In this document: in pieces, positions 54,815 through 64,000 of the stretch
How positions within the stretch are numbered: the first letter of the stretch is position 1
How the letters are laid out: each line of letters opens with the position of its first letter
Assembly (NCBI GenBank): GCA_047495785.1
Contig: JBLDXI010000029.1
Span: 2,790,001-2,854,000 of the forward strand
Reading direction: 5' to 3'
Length of the DNA stretch: 64,000 nt
Origin: Lepidodermella squamata
Taxonomy: Eukaryota > Gastrotricha
Made by a program: the position numbers and the translations under genes
Notes under the pieces: model-generated
What the model saw: the letters and a program-made list of their open reading frames with translations, nothing else
What the model was told of the DNA's origin: nothing
The model's database searches: none

Positions 54815-55610
54815 TTGATTTGAATCGGACTACATAGCAATATTCATCAAAATGCTGTGAGAATTCGGCTGCCTTTACCGAAGAAATCGTCCGAATGGCT
54901 TTGCACTTGATACCGGTGTCTCCGGTAGTAGGCCGAATCGCAATATTTATTAACTCAATTTATTATTTATTGTTTTTCACGTAGAACCCGAAACTATTCC
55001 CACCGATTCTGCCTGCTCGCGGCCAGCCTCAATGCGTTTATCAAGGCTGTCAAGACAAACAATTTGTTGCCTGCGTAGGGCCGCTGTTGTTCGAGTCGGC
55101 GTTGGCCAGTCCACATTAGCCATTGACAATGATACTTTAATCTTTATTCGTCCACTACAGCAATCTAATAAATAAAGCGATAATACAATTTGAGGGAATT
55201 AGATCGCTTTTGGCATGACGACCTTTAATGATCCAGTATAAAAATGACCTGTAAATGAGTGAATCCAAGCCCCACGGTCGAGGTTATCACAAGCGCAGTG
55301 ATTAGCCCGTATTTTTTTCAGCGAGCTGATAACTACGCCAATATCGGCTGTGAGTTGAACAGCGTGGCTTATTAAGCTGGTTCATTGAACAGCGAGGAAG
55401 AAGCAAGCAACTCTCGCAACAACGAGATTTATTTATTTATTTATTTATTTATTTATTGAGCATAATCCCATAGTTGAGAGCTCGACGTGGAAAAGGTGCA
55501 TTTCTAACGCGCAAAGCCCTTGCCAAATGACAGCAGAAGCATTAGTACTGCTGTGTTTTACATTAATTACTTGACCGAAGATTATACAACTTCTTACAAT
55601 ACACTGTTAA
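54815..55610 (+). repeat. Long direct repeat, copy 1
   Basis: About 790 bp matching 63,222-63,985 in the same orientation and order. Shared words include TCGTCCGAATGG, CGCGGCCAGCCTCAATGCGT, GATCCAGTATAAAAATGACC and ACTACGCCAATATCGGCTGT. Copy 1 has an (ATTT)n microsatellite near 55,430-55,455 that copy 2 lacks. Confidence 0.88.
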
Positions 55611-55793
55611 ATTGGCGAATATTTATTATATTCTAAATGTAGAGCTAGACGTTATGCATCGGGCTGAGTAGAAACCATCAGCCATTGTATGAGTGGTTAT
55701 GGCTGTTGTTGGGGCTTGATCTTGAATGTTAGGCATGGGGATAAATGCGAAAGTTTGGTGGGAAAATATGCGAAGGATGGGTTTAGGTTAACT

Positions 55794-55934
55794 ACCCGTA
55801 TCAACAATTGTTCGTATTCCATGAGATGAAATATGCTAATGAGCACTTTTCATTGTTCAGGGCGTGATTTCACAATGAAAAGTGCTCATCAGCATATTTC
55901 ATCTTACGGAGACGAAATACTGTTGATACGGGTT
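55794..55934. repeat. Fold-back element, 141 bp
   Basis: Arms of about 60 nt (55,794-55,855 and 55,874-55,934), starting ACCCGTATCAACA and ending TGTTGATACGGGT, with few mismatches around an 18-nt loop. A transcript would make a miRNA-precursor-like hairpin. It could also be a palindromic MITE. Confidence 0.8.
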
Positions 55935-55999
55935 ATGTTCTAGAGCAGAGTTAGGAACATGGTCAAGGCCACAGTTCTTATGAAATCTTAGGCAAGGGT

Positions 56000-56284
56000 T
56001 ATAGAGTTGTGACAGAAACTATGAGTAGATTTTTATAGGTTTAGGGATTACCTTTGGGTTAGAGTTTAATCTAGGGTTACGACCAGGGTGGGACATGTGT
56101 CGTATGGCTAAAGTTACTGCACCAAGAGTAAATGGGGTCAAGGTTAATATTTAGGTGGAGGCTAAGGTTGAAGTTAGGGTCAGGGTTGTGGGCAAGATTA
56201 TGGTTAGCGTTAGTTTAGGATTAGGTTAGAACTAAAACTGGGGTTGGGTCAGGATTAGTGTTAGGGTTAGGGTTAGGATTGGCA
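56000..56284 (+). repeat. Degenerate telomere-like tract
   Basis: Many GGTTAG, AGGGTTA and TTAGGG words with substitutions. The best stretch, GTTAGGGTTAGGGTTAGGAT, lies near 56,261-56,280. It is an interstitial, decayed array and not a chromosome end. Confidence 0.6.
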
Positions 56285-57060
56285 AGTTACAACTTTTGCT
56301 TAGCTTTATTTTCCATTCTATGCGCCGTTTTTCTCGGTGGAGAGAAGCCTCATCCCACTCACTTGCATGACGCTTATTATGTTTGGATATCACTATGCCG
56401 TATCGAAAATAGGTAGCTGTTACGTGCCATGCGTATCGTTGTTCGTTTCTGTCAACGAACCCATCTCATCATGGACGACGATGAGGCTGTTGCGTTTGTA
56501 CCTACTCTATAAGTGTACGGATGAATCCGAGAGAAATTTCATGACGCAGTTCATCTCCACGTCCATGTAGCCCTTGATCATCCCACTAATTCCTAACTCT
56601 TTGTTCTTGACATCTGAAAGTAAACAAAAGCTTTTTTCAAACGGGCGCCGACTATCACAAGTGATTTTTACGAAGTTTTTGTCATTTGAGACAATGCTCA
56701 CCATGCATCCTTAAAAATCATTCTAGAACGCTGAAAAGAGGTCTTTACAGTAACTTTTTGAGCGGCACATTTTGGTGAATTTTCCAGATTTTTATTTCAA
56801 GTCTAACTCGTCAGAAACTGGGACTAAATGACATAAAAAAAATTGCCAAATTTTTAGTTGAAAATGTGATTTTCGAAATCAAACCCTAGAAATGAGTTGA
56901 TAAACACTGCGATTCAATTTTTTTTATTTTTCGCTAATTGCCGGTTGCGGTTAGCTAACTGAGAAAAAATTGAGCTAATTGAGAAATGACATCCCATTAA
57001 AAATAACAAAAGCTTCGAGTACCATCACCATGCACTGAGACAAACCCGCCGTTCCTTGTA
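56285..57060 (-). repeat. Flanking repeat family, copy 2 (inverted)
   Basis: Reverse complement of 58,780-59,250: GTCTCAGTGCATGG, GATGTCAAGAAC, GATGTGGAGATGAAC-like words and GCTTAGCTTTATTTTCCATT. With copy 3 it frames cysteine-rich member 5 as an inverted pair. Confidence 0.72.
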
Positions 57061-57405
57061 ATTGACCATGTGGCTGCAACTTTCTTGGCGCCAGCTTCCA
57101 AGATTTGGGACAACAGGTTTTTGTCCTGGTTTCCGGACATTTGATACTGCTGTATCCAGGTTGGCGACGTCCCGATCAGATTCGATATAATCGAAATAAA
57201 CTGAACCTCAAACACTGCCCAAAAGCATTTTTTCATGCTTTTATTAAATGATTTGGACCATTTTTCTACAGCTAATCCTAATTTTATGTTCAAGAACAAT
57301 AATCTAGAAACATTATTCTTAAAGCGACGCAATTGTTATCATGATAGAAGTCGATCGCTTCTTTCATCAAACTGACAGCAATCGGTTGGTTCTGTGTGTT
57401 GCTGC

Positions 57406-58505
57406 TTAGTTGGCGCCTGTGCACTTGTCGAAGTTAGAAACGCCATAGGCTGATGCTGTACCAACCGACTGAGCTCCAGGAGCATTGCCGAGGGCTAGGC
57501 AACAAGCATGGAAAGATTCGAAGCCGTAGATGCCACCTTTAGTTTTCTGTAACAGAATTTCAATCACGTGAATACGTGAATAGTATCTTCACGTGGGGAA
57601 ACAACTCACCAGAGTACCAGTCACCTGGACATTAGCGCCTGACGAAGCGGTGTGCGGGAAGCGAACGCATTCGCCTGCGCTGGCCTTGTATTCAACGCCA
57701 GTGACAATGTAAGGAGTGCTGGATTGAGCGCCCACGCATACCTGCACAGGGGCAGCAGTGGCAGATTGGGGCAGCCATTCGTATCGGATGTTGGCAAGTG
57801 TTTTCGTTGTGGCTTTGCAACACGCATCGAAAGTTGTGAAGCTAGTAGGTACTTCACCAACGGGACCTGCATTGGTCAAAATTGAGTCGCAAGCTCCTCC
57901 GTTGGACATGCAAAAAAAGACATTATCCTTGGTTGCAGGATAGTCGACTTGCGTATATGGGATGTTGCAAAGAACGAATGATGGCTGCGAGAAAATAATT
58001 ACACATTAGGTATAGTTAATGAGTCCAATTAATCAATTTTAGTGTGGACTGGGTCGATATAAACGTATTCAATATTTAATCCTTTTAAATTTGGTTTCTG
58101 AAATGTTAATTCAGCGTATTTAACAAAAAGACCCAAACTAACAGCGCTTGTGCAGGCTTGCCCAGTCGGGCATTGAGTTGCCGTTTTCAAAATGCAATTT
58201 TTCGAAGTGGCGTCGCATATATTTGCTGCCGGTGTGCATGACTGGCCGCTTGGACACGAGGATGCAGATTTCGGCACGCAATTGTTTGCAGTCGAATCGC
58301 ATACGTTAGCCGATGCCACACACGAAGATCCAGAGCTACACTGACTGCTTGCCGATAAACAAGACTGGCCATTTGGGCACGGATTGCTTGTCGATAAACA
58401 AGAGTGGCCACTAGGGCAAGTCGGGCTTGGTGTTGTGGTCGCTGCAGGGCAGGCAGCGGCAACAGAACAGACAGTGGCCAGGATGGCAAGAACAAACGAT
58501 TCCAT
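57406..58505 (-). CDS. Secreted cysteine-rich family, member 5 (three exons)
   Basis: Exons: 58143-58505, 57610-57984 and 57406-57546 (121, 125 and 46 codons plus stop; 292 aa), all phase 0. As in member 4, exons 2 and 3 are fused. Signal peptide MESFVLAILATV. The array is the longest of the family, with extra CPNGQSC and CSSGSSC units. The core has FTTFDACC, VQVCVGA and ECVRFP. The last exon has FHACCLALG, SAYGVSNF and a final Cys. The TATA-like TATATAAA lies at 58,634-58,641. Inverted repeat copies flank the gene. Secreted by inference; no known family recognised. Confidence 0.86.
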
Positions 58506-58633
58506 GAGTTGTATCGGAGCAAAATGATTCTGGAGAATCGTAGAAAACAGCGCAATAAAGTTTGCTGTATGAACTTTTCTGACAGGTTTGGAAGTTCTTC
58601 CTTGAAAATGTCTGATATTCTCAGTTTTGCCTG

Positions 58634-58641
58634 TTTATATA
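58634..58641 (-). promoter_or_regulatory. TATA box of cysteine-rich member 5
   Basis: TATATAAA on the minus strand, about 129 nt before the start codon, in the same place as in member 4. Confidence 0.45.
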
Positions 58642-58659
58642 CACTTCGCCAATTTTTTT

Positions 58660-59330
58660 TGAACTTTGTTCTTTGTCAATGTGGCCGCGATTACGGCGCC
58701 ACATGTGTAGCTAGCCTAATTGTTCAACTGGTTCGACCGCAGGCGTCAAGAAAGTTGCGTCCACAGGATCAATTGCAAGGGACGCCGGGTTCGTCTCAGT
58801 GCATGGCGATGGTACTCGAAGCTTGCGTCATTTTTATACAAAAAATGGCAAGTTTTTTGTTCACTTTCAGATGTCAAGAACGAAACGTTTAAGAATTAGT
58901 GAGAAGATAATTACCAAGGGTTCCATGGATGTGGAGATGAACTACGTTATGAAATTTCTCTCGGATTCATCCGGACGCTTATAGACTACCTTCGCCGTAC
59001 GCAACAGCCTCATCGTCATCCATGATGAGGTGGGTTGGTTGAGAGAAATGAACGCATGCGACGTAACAGCTATTAAACACTGGAACCATGCGGCGACTCA
59101 ATTACAGCCGGAGCGCGCAAACAACACAAACAATTTGATACGTCGTGGTGATATCCGAACATAATAAACGTGAGTTGGATGAGGCTTCTCTCCGCCGAGA
59201 AAAACGGCGAATAAAATGGAAAATAAAGCTGAGCAAAAGTTACAAATGACGTGTATACAAAGCCCATTGAAACTATCTGTTTTGCAGCAAAAAAATTGGA
59301 TGATGAAAATAGAATAAAATAACAAATGGA
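58660..59330 (+). repeat. Flanking repeat family, copy 3
   Basis: Direct match to 50,515-51,640 and inverted match to 56,285-57,060. A short frame after TTTCAG at 58,871 reads MSRTKRLRISEKI and ends at 58,984. The same region is frame-broken in the other copies, so I do not call it a gene. Confidence 0.7.
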
Positions 59331-60255
59331 CTAACGCAGCGTCTAGAAAATGCCGAAACTCAACTGAATTTAGAAGCTTGATGTTGCTTGTCTCTGAAAG
59401 CACAGCGGATGCTTTCTCTGAAAGTCAGTGTTTCGCCTCCAAGGCACAGCGCGTGAGTAACTGATCAGTACACGTAAGTACCGTAAATTCTCAAATACAA
59501 GTCCAGGCGGTCTACAAAGAACATCTTCTCTTGTGCTAGTTTAGACAATTGTAAATACTGTTATGAATTTCTTGCGCAACATGGCGATGGAACATATCTA
59601 TGCTGCTAAAGCTGACTGATTTTAAACGAAACGAGACAAGAAACAAATCTAACACCGCTCGAACTTTGCTAAATGGTTAAGAATTGATAGATTCGGTACA
59701 TAACCGCTGTTTCAAAGACAAAAGAAAGAACTACTTAATCGACTTCATTCCTCGAGGTAAGTACCATTTACAATCCACTATACTAACCACTAGTTTCACT
59801 CCCTTCACTCCTTTCACTCCACTAGTTTCACTGTAACAGAGCAATTGCTGCTCAGTCTTGATCTCATCAAAATAAGTAAAACCATAGTGAAAACGAGGTT
59901 TTTGTATCGTAACAACGGTTGGGTTGCCCACCTCAAATCTTATACCACGTGAAAGAGCAGCTCGCGTTCTATGGGCATGCAAAATTTGGTAAAAAACGGA
60001 GATATCCGTTTTGAGAAAGTCAACTTTGAATTAAAATGAAGATTTAGAAATTTTAGCTTGAGCACTTACTCTGGTCATTTTTTTCTCTATCCCTCAGCCT
60101 TTCAGTGCGAAACATCAAACATCAGTCAGATGTCAGATTTCAGATTCAATCCGCTTTTGCATCATTTCCGTTTGTATCTTATTATTTTAGCCTTTTTTGT
60201 TGAGAATACTTTTGGTTAGTTATTCGTTGAGTATAGTAAATTTTTTTTAGATAGC
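59331..60255. other. No gene seen
   Basis: A minus-strand frame (59,731-59,982) has a GVKGVKGVK repeat from a CACTCCTTT-type microsatellite. No motif. Confidence 0.35.
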
Positions 60256-60259
60256 TGTT

Positions 60260-62760
60260 TGCTTTAACTTCTAAGCGAGCTGTCCAGATCTAGTCGAGAC
60301 ATCTGTTCCACCCCGCGGAGCACCAGGTTGTTCAAATCCACCCCAGCCAGCAGACCGCGCGGTCGTCCTCGAATTCATCCCGCACCACAGCCTGCTGCTA
60401 CATGTCCTGCGCCGAGACAAGCTCAGGCTAACTACATCCCAACACCACCCTTTCTTGCAGGATAATAGCGTTGAAGGATCTCCTAATCATTTTGCCACCG
60501 CGATTAATCGTATGTTTTTACTTGAAACCTTTTCATGTGATAGCGATTATTTGATTATCAGTAGTGAGATTAACGACAACTGCGCTTAGGCCAAATTACT
60601 CAGCATCTCAGCTATGCAGCCCGCCTATATGGCCTGCAAGTTCTCAAAACACTGCACTGCTAAGGATTTCCGAAAAACGTCAATGAAGAAGGCGGCTATC
60701 CGAATTACAAAAGGAGCAATAATGGTCGAGTCTTCAAGAAAAAAAGCGGTTTTGAGTTTGACAATCGCTGAGTCGTGCCTTACAACAAGTATCTCAGCCT
60801 CAAGTACGACTGTCATCTGTCATATCAATGCGGAAGTTTGCAGCGGCATAAAAGCGGTACCTGTACAAAGGTCTACAAAGGTACGTCTTCCTCCTCCTTT
60901 GTACAAAGGTACAAAGGTACGTCTACAAAGGTCACGATCTAACTCCGATGGCCGCATGAAATTGAAGGCGTTCTTCGAACCAGGCTAGAACGTCTGCTCG
61001 CGACATGACCTATCCACAGGTTTGCCGCGATTTCACATGGCATCCCAAGGTGAGGAAATGGAAACGTCGGAAAAAGGGACACGGATGTGTTGGCCGTGTC
61101 TGCGACTACTTCTGCATGTCGTCAAGGGACCTCAGAGCTTCGAAGACGTCCGAAAAGTTGGCAATACTGTCTTCCCAACTTTCAATAATGCGTGTCGAGC
61201 CCGCGGTTTGATTGAAAATGACGACGAAGTAGAGCACAGCTCAATCGAAGCTGCACAATTTCGAATGCCGAGCCAGCTGCAGAAATTGTTTACCATGCAT
61301 TTCGTTTATTCAAATCCGCCTAACCCTTACGATCTATGGGAACAGTTCGAACCCGAGCTTTGTGCTGATATCCTGCACAATGAGGGAATGAACTTTGTTA
61401 CCGATCGAATTCACAATAAGGCGCTTGCTCATATGGAGATCTCCCTCGGCTATCATAGCAAATCTCTGTCCGACTAATCAGACATACCTCTGCCCGCCTC
61501 CGAAGAGCATGTTTTCGAGGTTATCCGCGAGGAAACCGAGTTCAATCACGACGTGTTACGTGATTAGTGGAGGAAAAGACGCCGTTATTGAATGACGAAC
61601 AGAGAACAGCCAAGGGACAATTTATGGCGACTTGAAAACCCGATTTGCCCAACGAAATTACCTGGCCGAGCGGTGTTTACTTGCTGCACGAAACGACGAG
61701 GTAGATCAACTGAACAAACGCATCTTGAAGGATCTTCCAAGTACGCTACTTCTACTGTTCATATAAAGAATTGTTTACTAATTTCCACATTTCAGTCAAT
61801 GAATTTGTCTACCTGAGTGCCGATTCCGTTTACGATCCCAATCAGCAACAGTTTTACCCCACCGAACTGCTAATCAGAGCTTTGGATTTGATTTGATTTG
61901 ATTTACGGCTTAAATCACGGCCCTCCTCCAATCAATCAAAATCAATCAATGTCCCACTTTCACGGAGCTAGATCGATCAAATCAAATCATTGACACCGAT
62001 AAATCACAATAAATCACGACTCATCAGGATTTTCACCAATCTGGGGGCTTTGAAACTTCAAAAATAGCGCTAATGTGACACTACTGTCCCTCTCCAAAGC
62101 GAATTTCTATCGGAAAAGAGGCGGAAAATCTTAGTTTAGCGGCATCCGAGATTTCAAGTTTTTCGATTGGATCCCTCACGGTTAATCAAAATCAATCAAA
62201 TCAAAAGGTCGCCCCGCGTAAATCAATCATTATAAATCTAAATCACCAAAAATAGGGTCTAAATCAAATCAAATCCAAAGCACTGCTGCTAATCACGTTC
62301 ACTTCCTCCAGCCTTTCTCCTCATCGGTTGTTGCTGAAACAAGGCGCGGCCATCATTTTACTGCGCAACCTTGACCCCTTTGTAACGGCACCCGTTTAAC
62401 TGTTCAGCGACTTCGTCACAACGTCATCGAGGTTGAAATTTTTACTGGAAATTCAGCTGGATCGATCTTTCAAATTCCACGAATTCCGTTAATAGCGGAT
62501 CAAGATGGGGCTCCTGTGGTGATTCAGAGGCGTCAGTTTCCCGTACGACTTGCGTTCAGCTGCTCTATCAATCAGGACCAGGCTTTCAAATTTGTTGGAC
62601 TTGCTCTGCGTCAGTGTGAGGTGTTTTCGCACAGCCAGCAGACAGCTGAACATCGCCCACTCCCGAGTCACCGACCCGAGAAATCTGTATAGCTATACGT
62701 CAGGCATTGTGAAGGTCGACGTCTTCATTATACCAAAAACATTTTTTACCGTGAAGTTTT
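60260..62760 (+). mobile_element. Helitron relic (Rep-helicase, frame-broken)
   Basis: Pieces of one Helitron protein occur in order in shifting frames. First is a segment with GYPNYKRSNN and VVPYNKYLSLKYDCH near 60,690-60,805 (an in-frame stop sits before VVPY), then CHINAEVCSGIKAV. Next are TYPQVCRDFTWHPKVRKWKR (about 61,007), KGPQSFEDVRKVGN...PTFNNACRARGL, and LWEQFEPELCADIL (to about 61,385). A helicase part (about 61,650-61,860) has VYLSADS. After the nested MITE come RRQFPVRLAF near 62,530 and SRVTDPRNLY near 62,670. It is inactive. The termini were not located. Confidence 0.8.
61875..62285. mobile_element. hAT-type MITE nested in the Helitron
   Basis: 411 bp. Left end CAGAGCTTTGGATTTGATTT; right end, reverse-complemented, CAGTGCTTTGGATTTGATTT. 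Perfect 8-bp duplication CTGCTAAT at 61867-61874 and 62286-62293. AT-rich interior with AAATCA words. No coding. Confidence 0.9.
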
Positions 62761-63221
62761 TTAACTTACAAAATTTATTCATCGCTTCGTGATATGCTTT
62801 TTTGGCAAGTTTTATTTATATCTCATCTACATCCCTGTCTCGCCAAATCATTTTTCAATTACCGTGATAGGGTGTCCGACCTAAGATCTCATTAATAACT
62901 ATGATATTTCCTAATTAATTCTAATAACTAGCTACAATTTCGGTTTTTCGCATATACCCCTAGCCGAAGTATATGTTAAGGTTTGCTTTTGCATATTGAA
63001 ATGACGAGCTATCAAATGACACCAAGCTCTAGGACGCGGGCCTTACAGTTGCTTAACGGCTGTTCAACTGGGGTGTTTTACTACGTCGTGTTATGTACAA
63101 GGGGATTCCAATACCTTCGGACACGGTAAATTCTAAATCAGCAGTAAATCAAATCATTGGAAAATGGCCACTGCTTAAGACAAACTACCCGAACCACTCG
63201 AGTATAGCGTCATATTTACTG
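62761..63221. other. No gene seen
   Basis: AT-rich stretch between the Helitron relic and the long direct repeat. Helitron ends (CTAG-type, with hairpin) could lie near 62,930 (AACTAGCTAC) but this is not established. Confidence 0.35.
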
Positions 63222-63985
63222 TCGCTGATTTGAATCGGGTCACAGCAATATTCATCAAAATGCCGAGAGAATTGGACTGCCTTTATCGATGAAATCGTCC
63301 GAATGGTTTTACACTTGAAACCTGTGTCTCCGGTAGGCCGAATCGCAATATTCATTAACTCAATGTATTATTTATTTTTCACGTAGAACTCGAAACTGCC
63401 CACCGATTCTGCCTATGCTCGCGGCCAGCCTCAATGCGTTCACACAGGCTTTCAAGACAAACAATTTGCTGCCTGCCTGTCATGATAGGGCCGCTGCTGT
63501 TAGAGTCGACGTTGGCCAGTCCACATTAGCCATTGGCAATGATACTTTAATCTTTATTCATCTACTGCAGCAATCTAATAAATAAAGCGATACTGAAAGT
63601 CTACAATTTGAGGGTATTAGATCGCTTTTGGCTTGACGACCTCTAATGATCCAGTATAAAAATGACCTGTAAATGAGTGAATCAAAGCCCCACGGTCGAG
63701 GTTATCACAAGCGCAGTGATTAGCCCGTATTTTTTCGGCGAGCTGATAACTACGCCAATATCGGCTGTGAGTTGAACAGCGTGGCTTATTAAGCTGGTTC
63801 ATTGAACAGCGAGGAAGAAGCAAGCAGCCTTATCGTTATCAAACACCGCCGTGCCACTCGCAACAACGAGATAACGCGCAAATCCCGTGTCAAATGACAG
63901 CAGAAGCATTAGTACTGCTGTGTTTTACATTTTATTTTGACCGAAGATTATACAACTTCATAGAATATGCTGTTAAGCTAAGCGA
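63222..63985 (+). repeat. Long direct repeat, copy 2
   Basis: Partner of 54,815-55,610, about 8.4 kb apart. It holds GCCTTATCGTTATCAAAC at about 63,827, a short segment that copy 1 lacks. No coding frame is conserved between the copies. Confidence 0.88.
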
Positions 63986-64000
63986 ATATTGAACATTTAC

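Noticed and set aside
56000-56284. A real chromosome end
   Set aside because: Repeats are too degenerate and sequence continues with genes on both sides.
58799-58984. Short frame MSRTKRLRISEKI... as a conserved gene
   Set aside because: Present in three repeat copies, but the frame is broken in the other two, so selection for protein is not supported.

Overview
This is eukaryotic DNA from an invertebrate, most likely an ecdysozoan and possibly a nematode. The reasons are spliced genes with very short (about 45-110 nt) GT-AG introns ending in acceptors such as TTTTCAG or TTTCCAG, dense mobile elements, and no operons or ribosome-binding sites. I cannot name the species.

Bases 1 to about 10,870 are the right-hand part of a Polinton/Maverick element (adintovirus-like virus-transposon). 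The leftward block runs, right to left: packaging ATPase, a 370-aa conserved protein of unknown function, penton-like protein, a 103-aa virion-like protein, double-jelly-roll major capsid candidate, and a gene cut by the window edge. The rightward block is a parvovirus-type phospholipase A2 protein, a chromodomain integrase broken by one frameshift, and an intact 1426-aa protein-primed DNA polymerase B. A shared motif, close to GAAAWWTCTAGT, lies mostly 11 nt before the start codon of all seven capsid-region genes and is absent before integrase and polymerase. It looks like an element-encoded late promoter. The left end, any protease and the terminal repeats are not visible.

Bases 12,287-58,505 hold a dispersed cluster of one secreted cysteine-rich gene family, which I do not recognise. 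There are five multi-exon members on the minus strand (at 12.3, 31.7, 40.5-44.6, 49.1 and 57.4 kb) and one lone pseudo-exon (17.4 kb). I could build exon models whose splice sites, phases and lengths agree across copies: all introns are phase 0. They share a signal peptide, a variable array of CPxGQSC-type repeats, a core with FxxFxxCC and CVRFP motifs, and a last exon with a CC pair. The third member is split inside its last exon by a 3.05-kb MULE-type transposon flanked by the 8-bp duplication ATTCGAAA. Removing the insert would rejoin the frame exactly.

The only other convincing host gene is a two-exon, 377-aa seven-transmembrane receptor (37,653-38,839, minus).

The rest is mobile or duplicated DNA. 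It includes three hAT-type MITEs with perfect 8-bp target duplications (21.4, 45.4 and 61.9 kb), the last nested in a decayed Helitron (60.3-62.8 kb); a P-element/THAP9-like transposase relic (52.5-54.5 kb); pieces of non-LTR retrotransposons (15.2, 29.5 and 34.6 kb); a tandem segmental duplication (18.4-25.7 kb); a three-copy 300-370-bp tandem repeat (27.5-28.6 kb); a degenerate telomere-like tract (56.0-56.3 kb); and large direct and inverted repeats around the fifth cysteine-rich gene.
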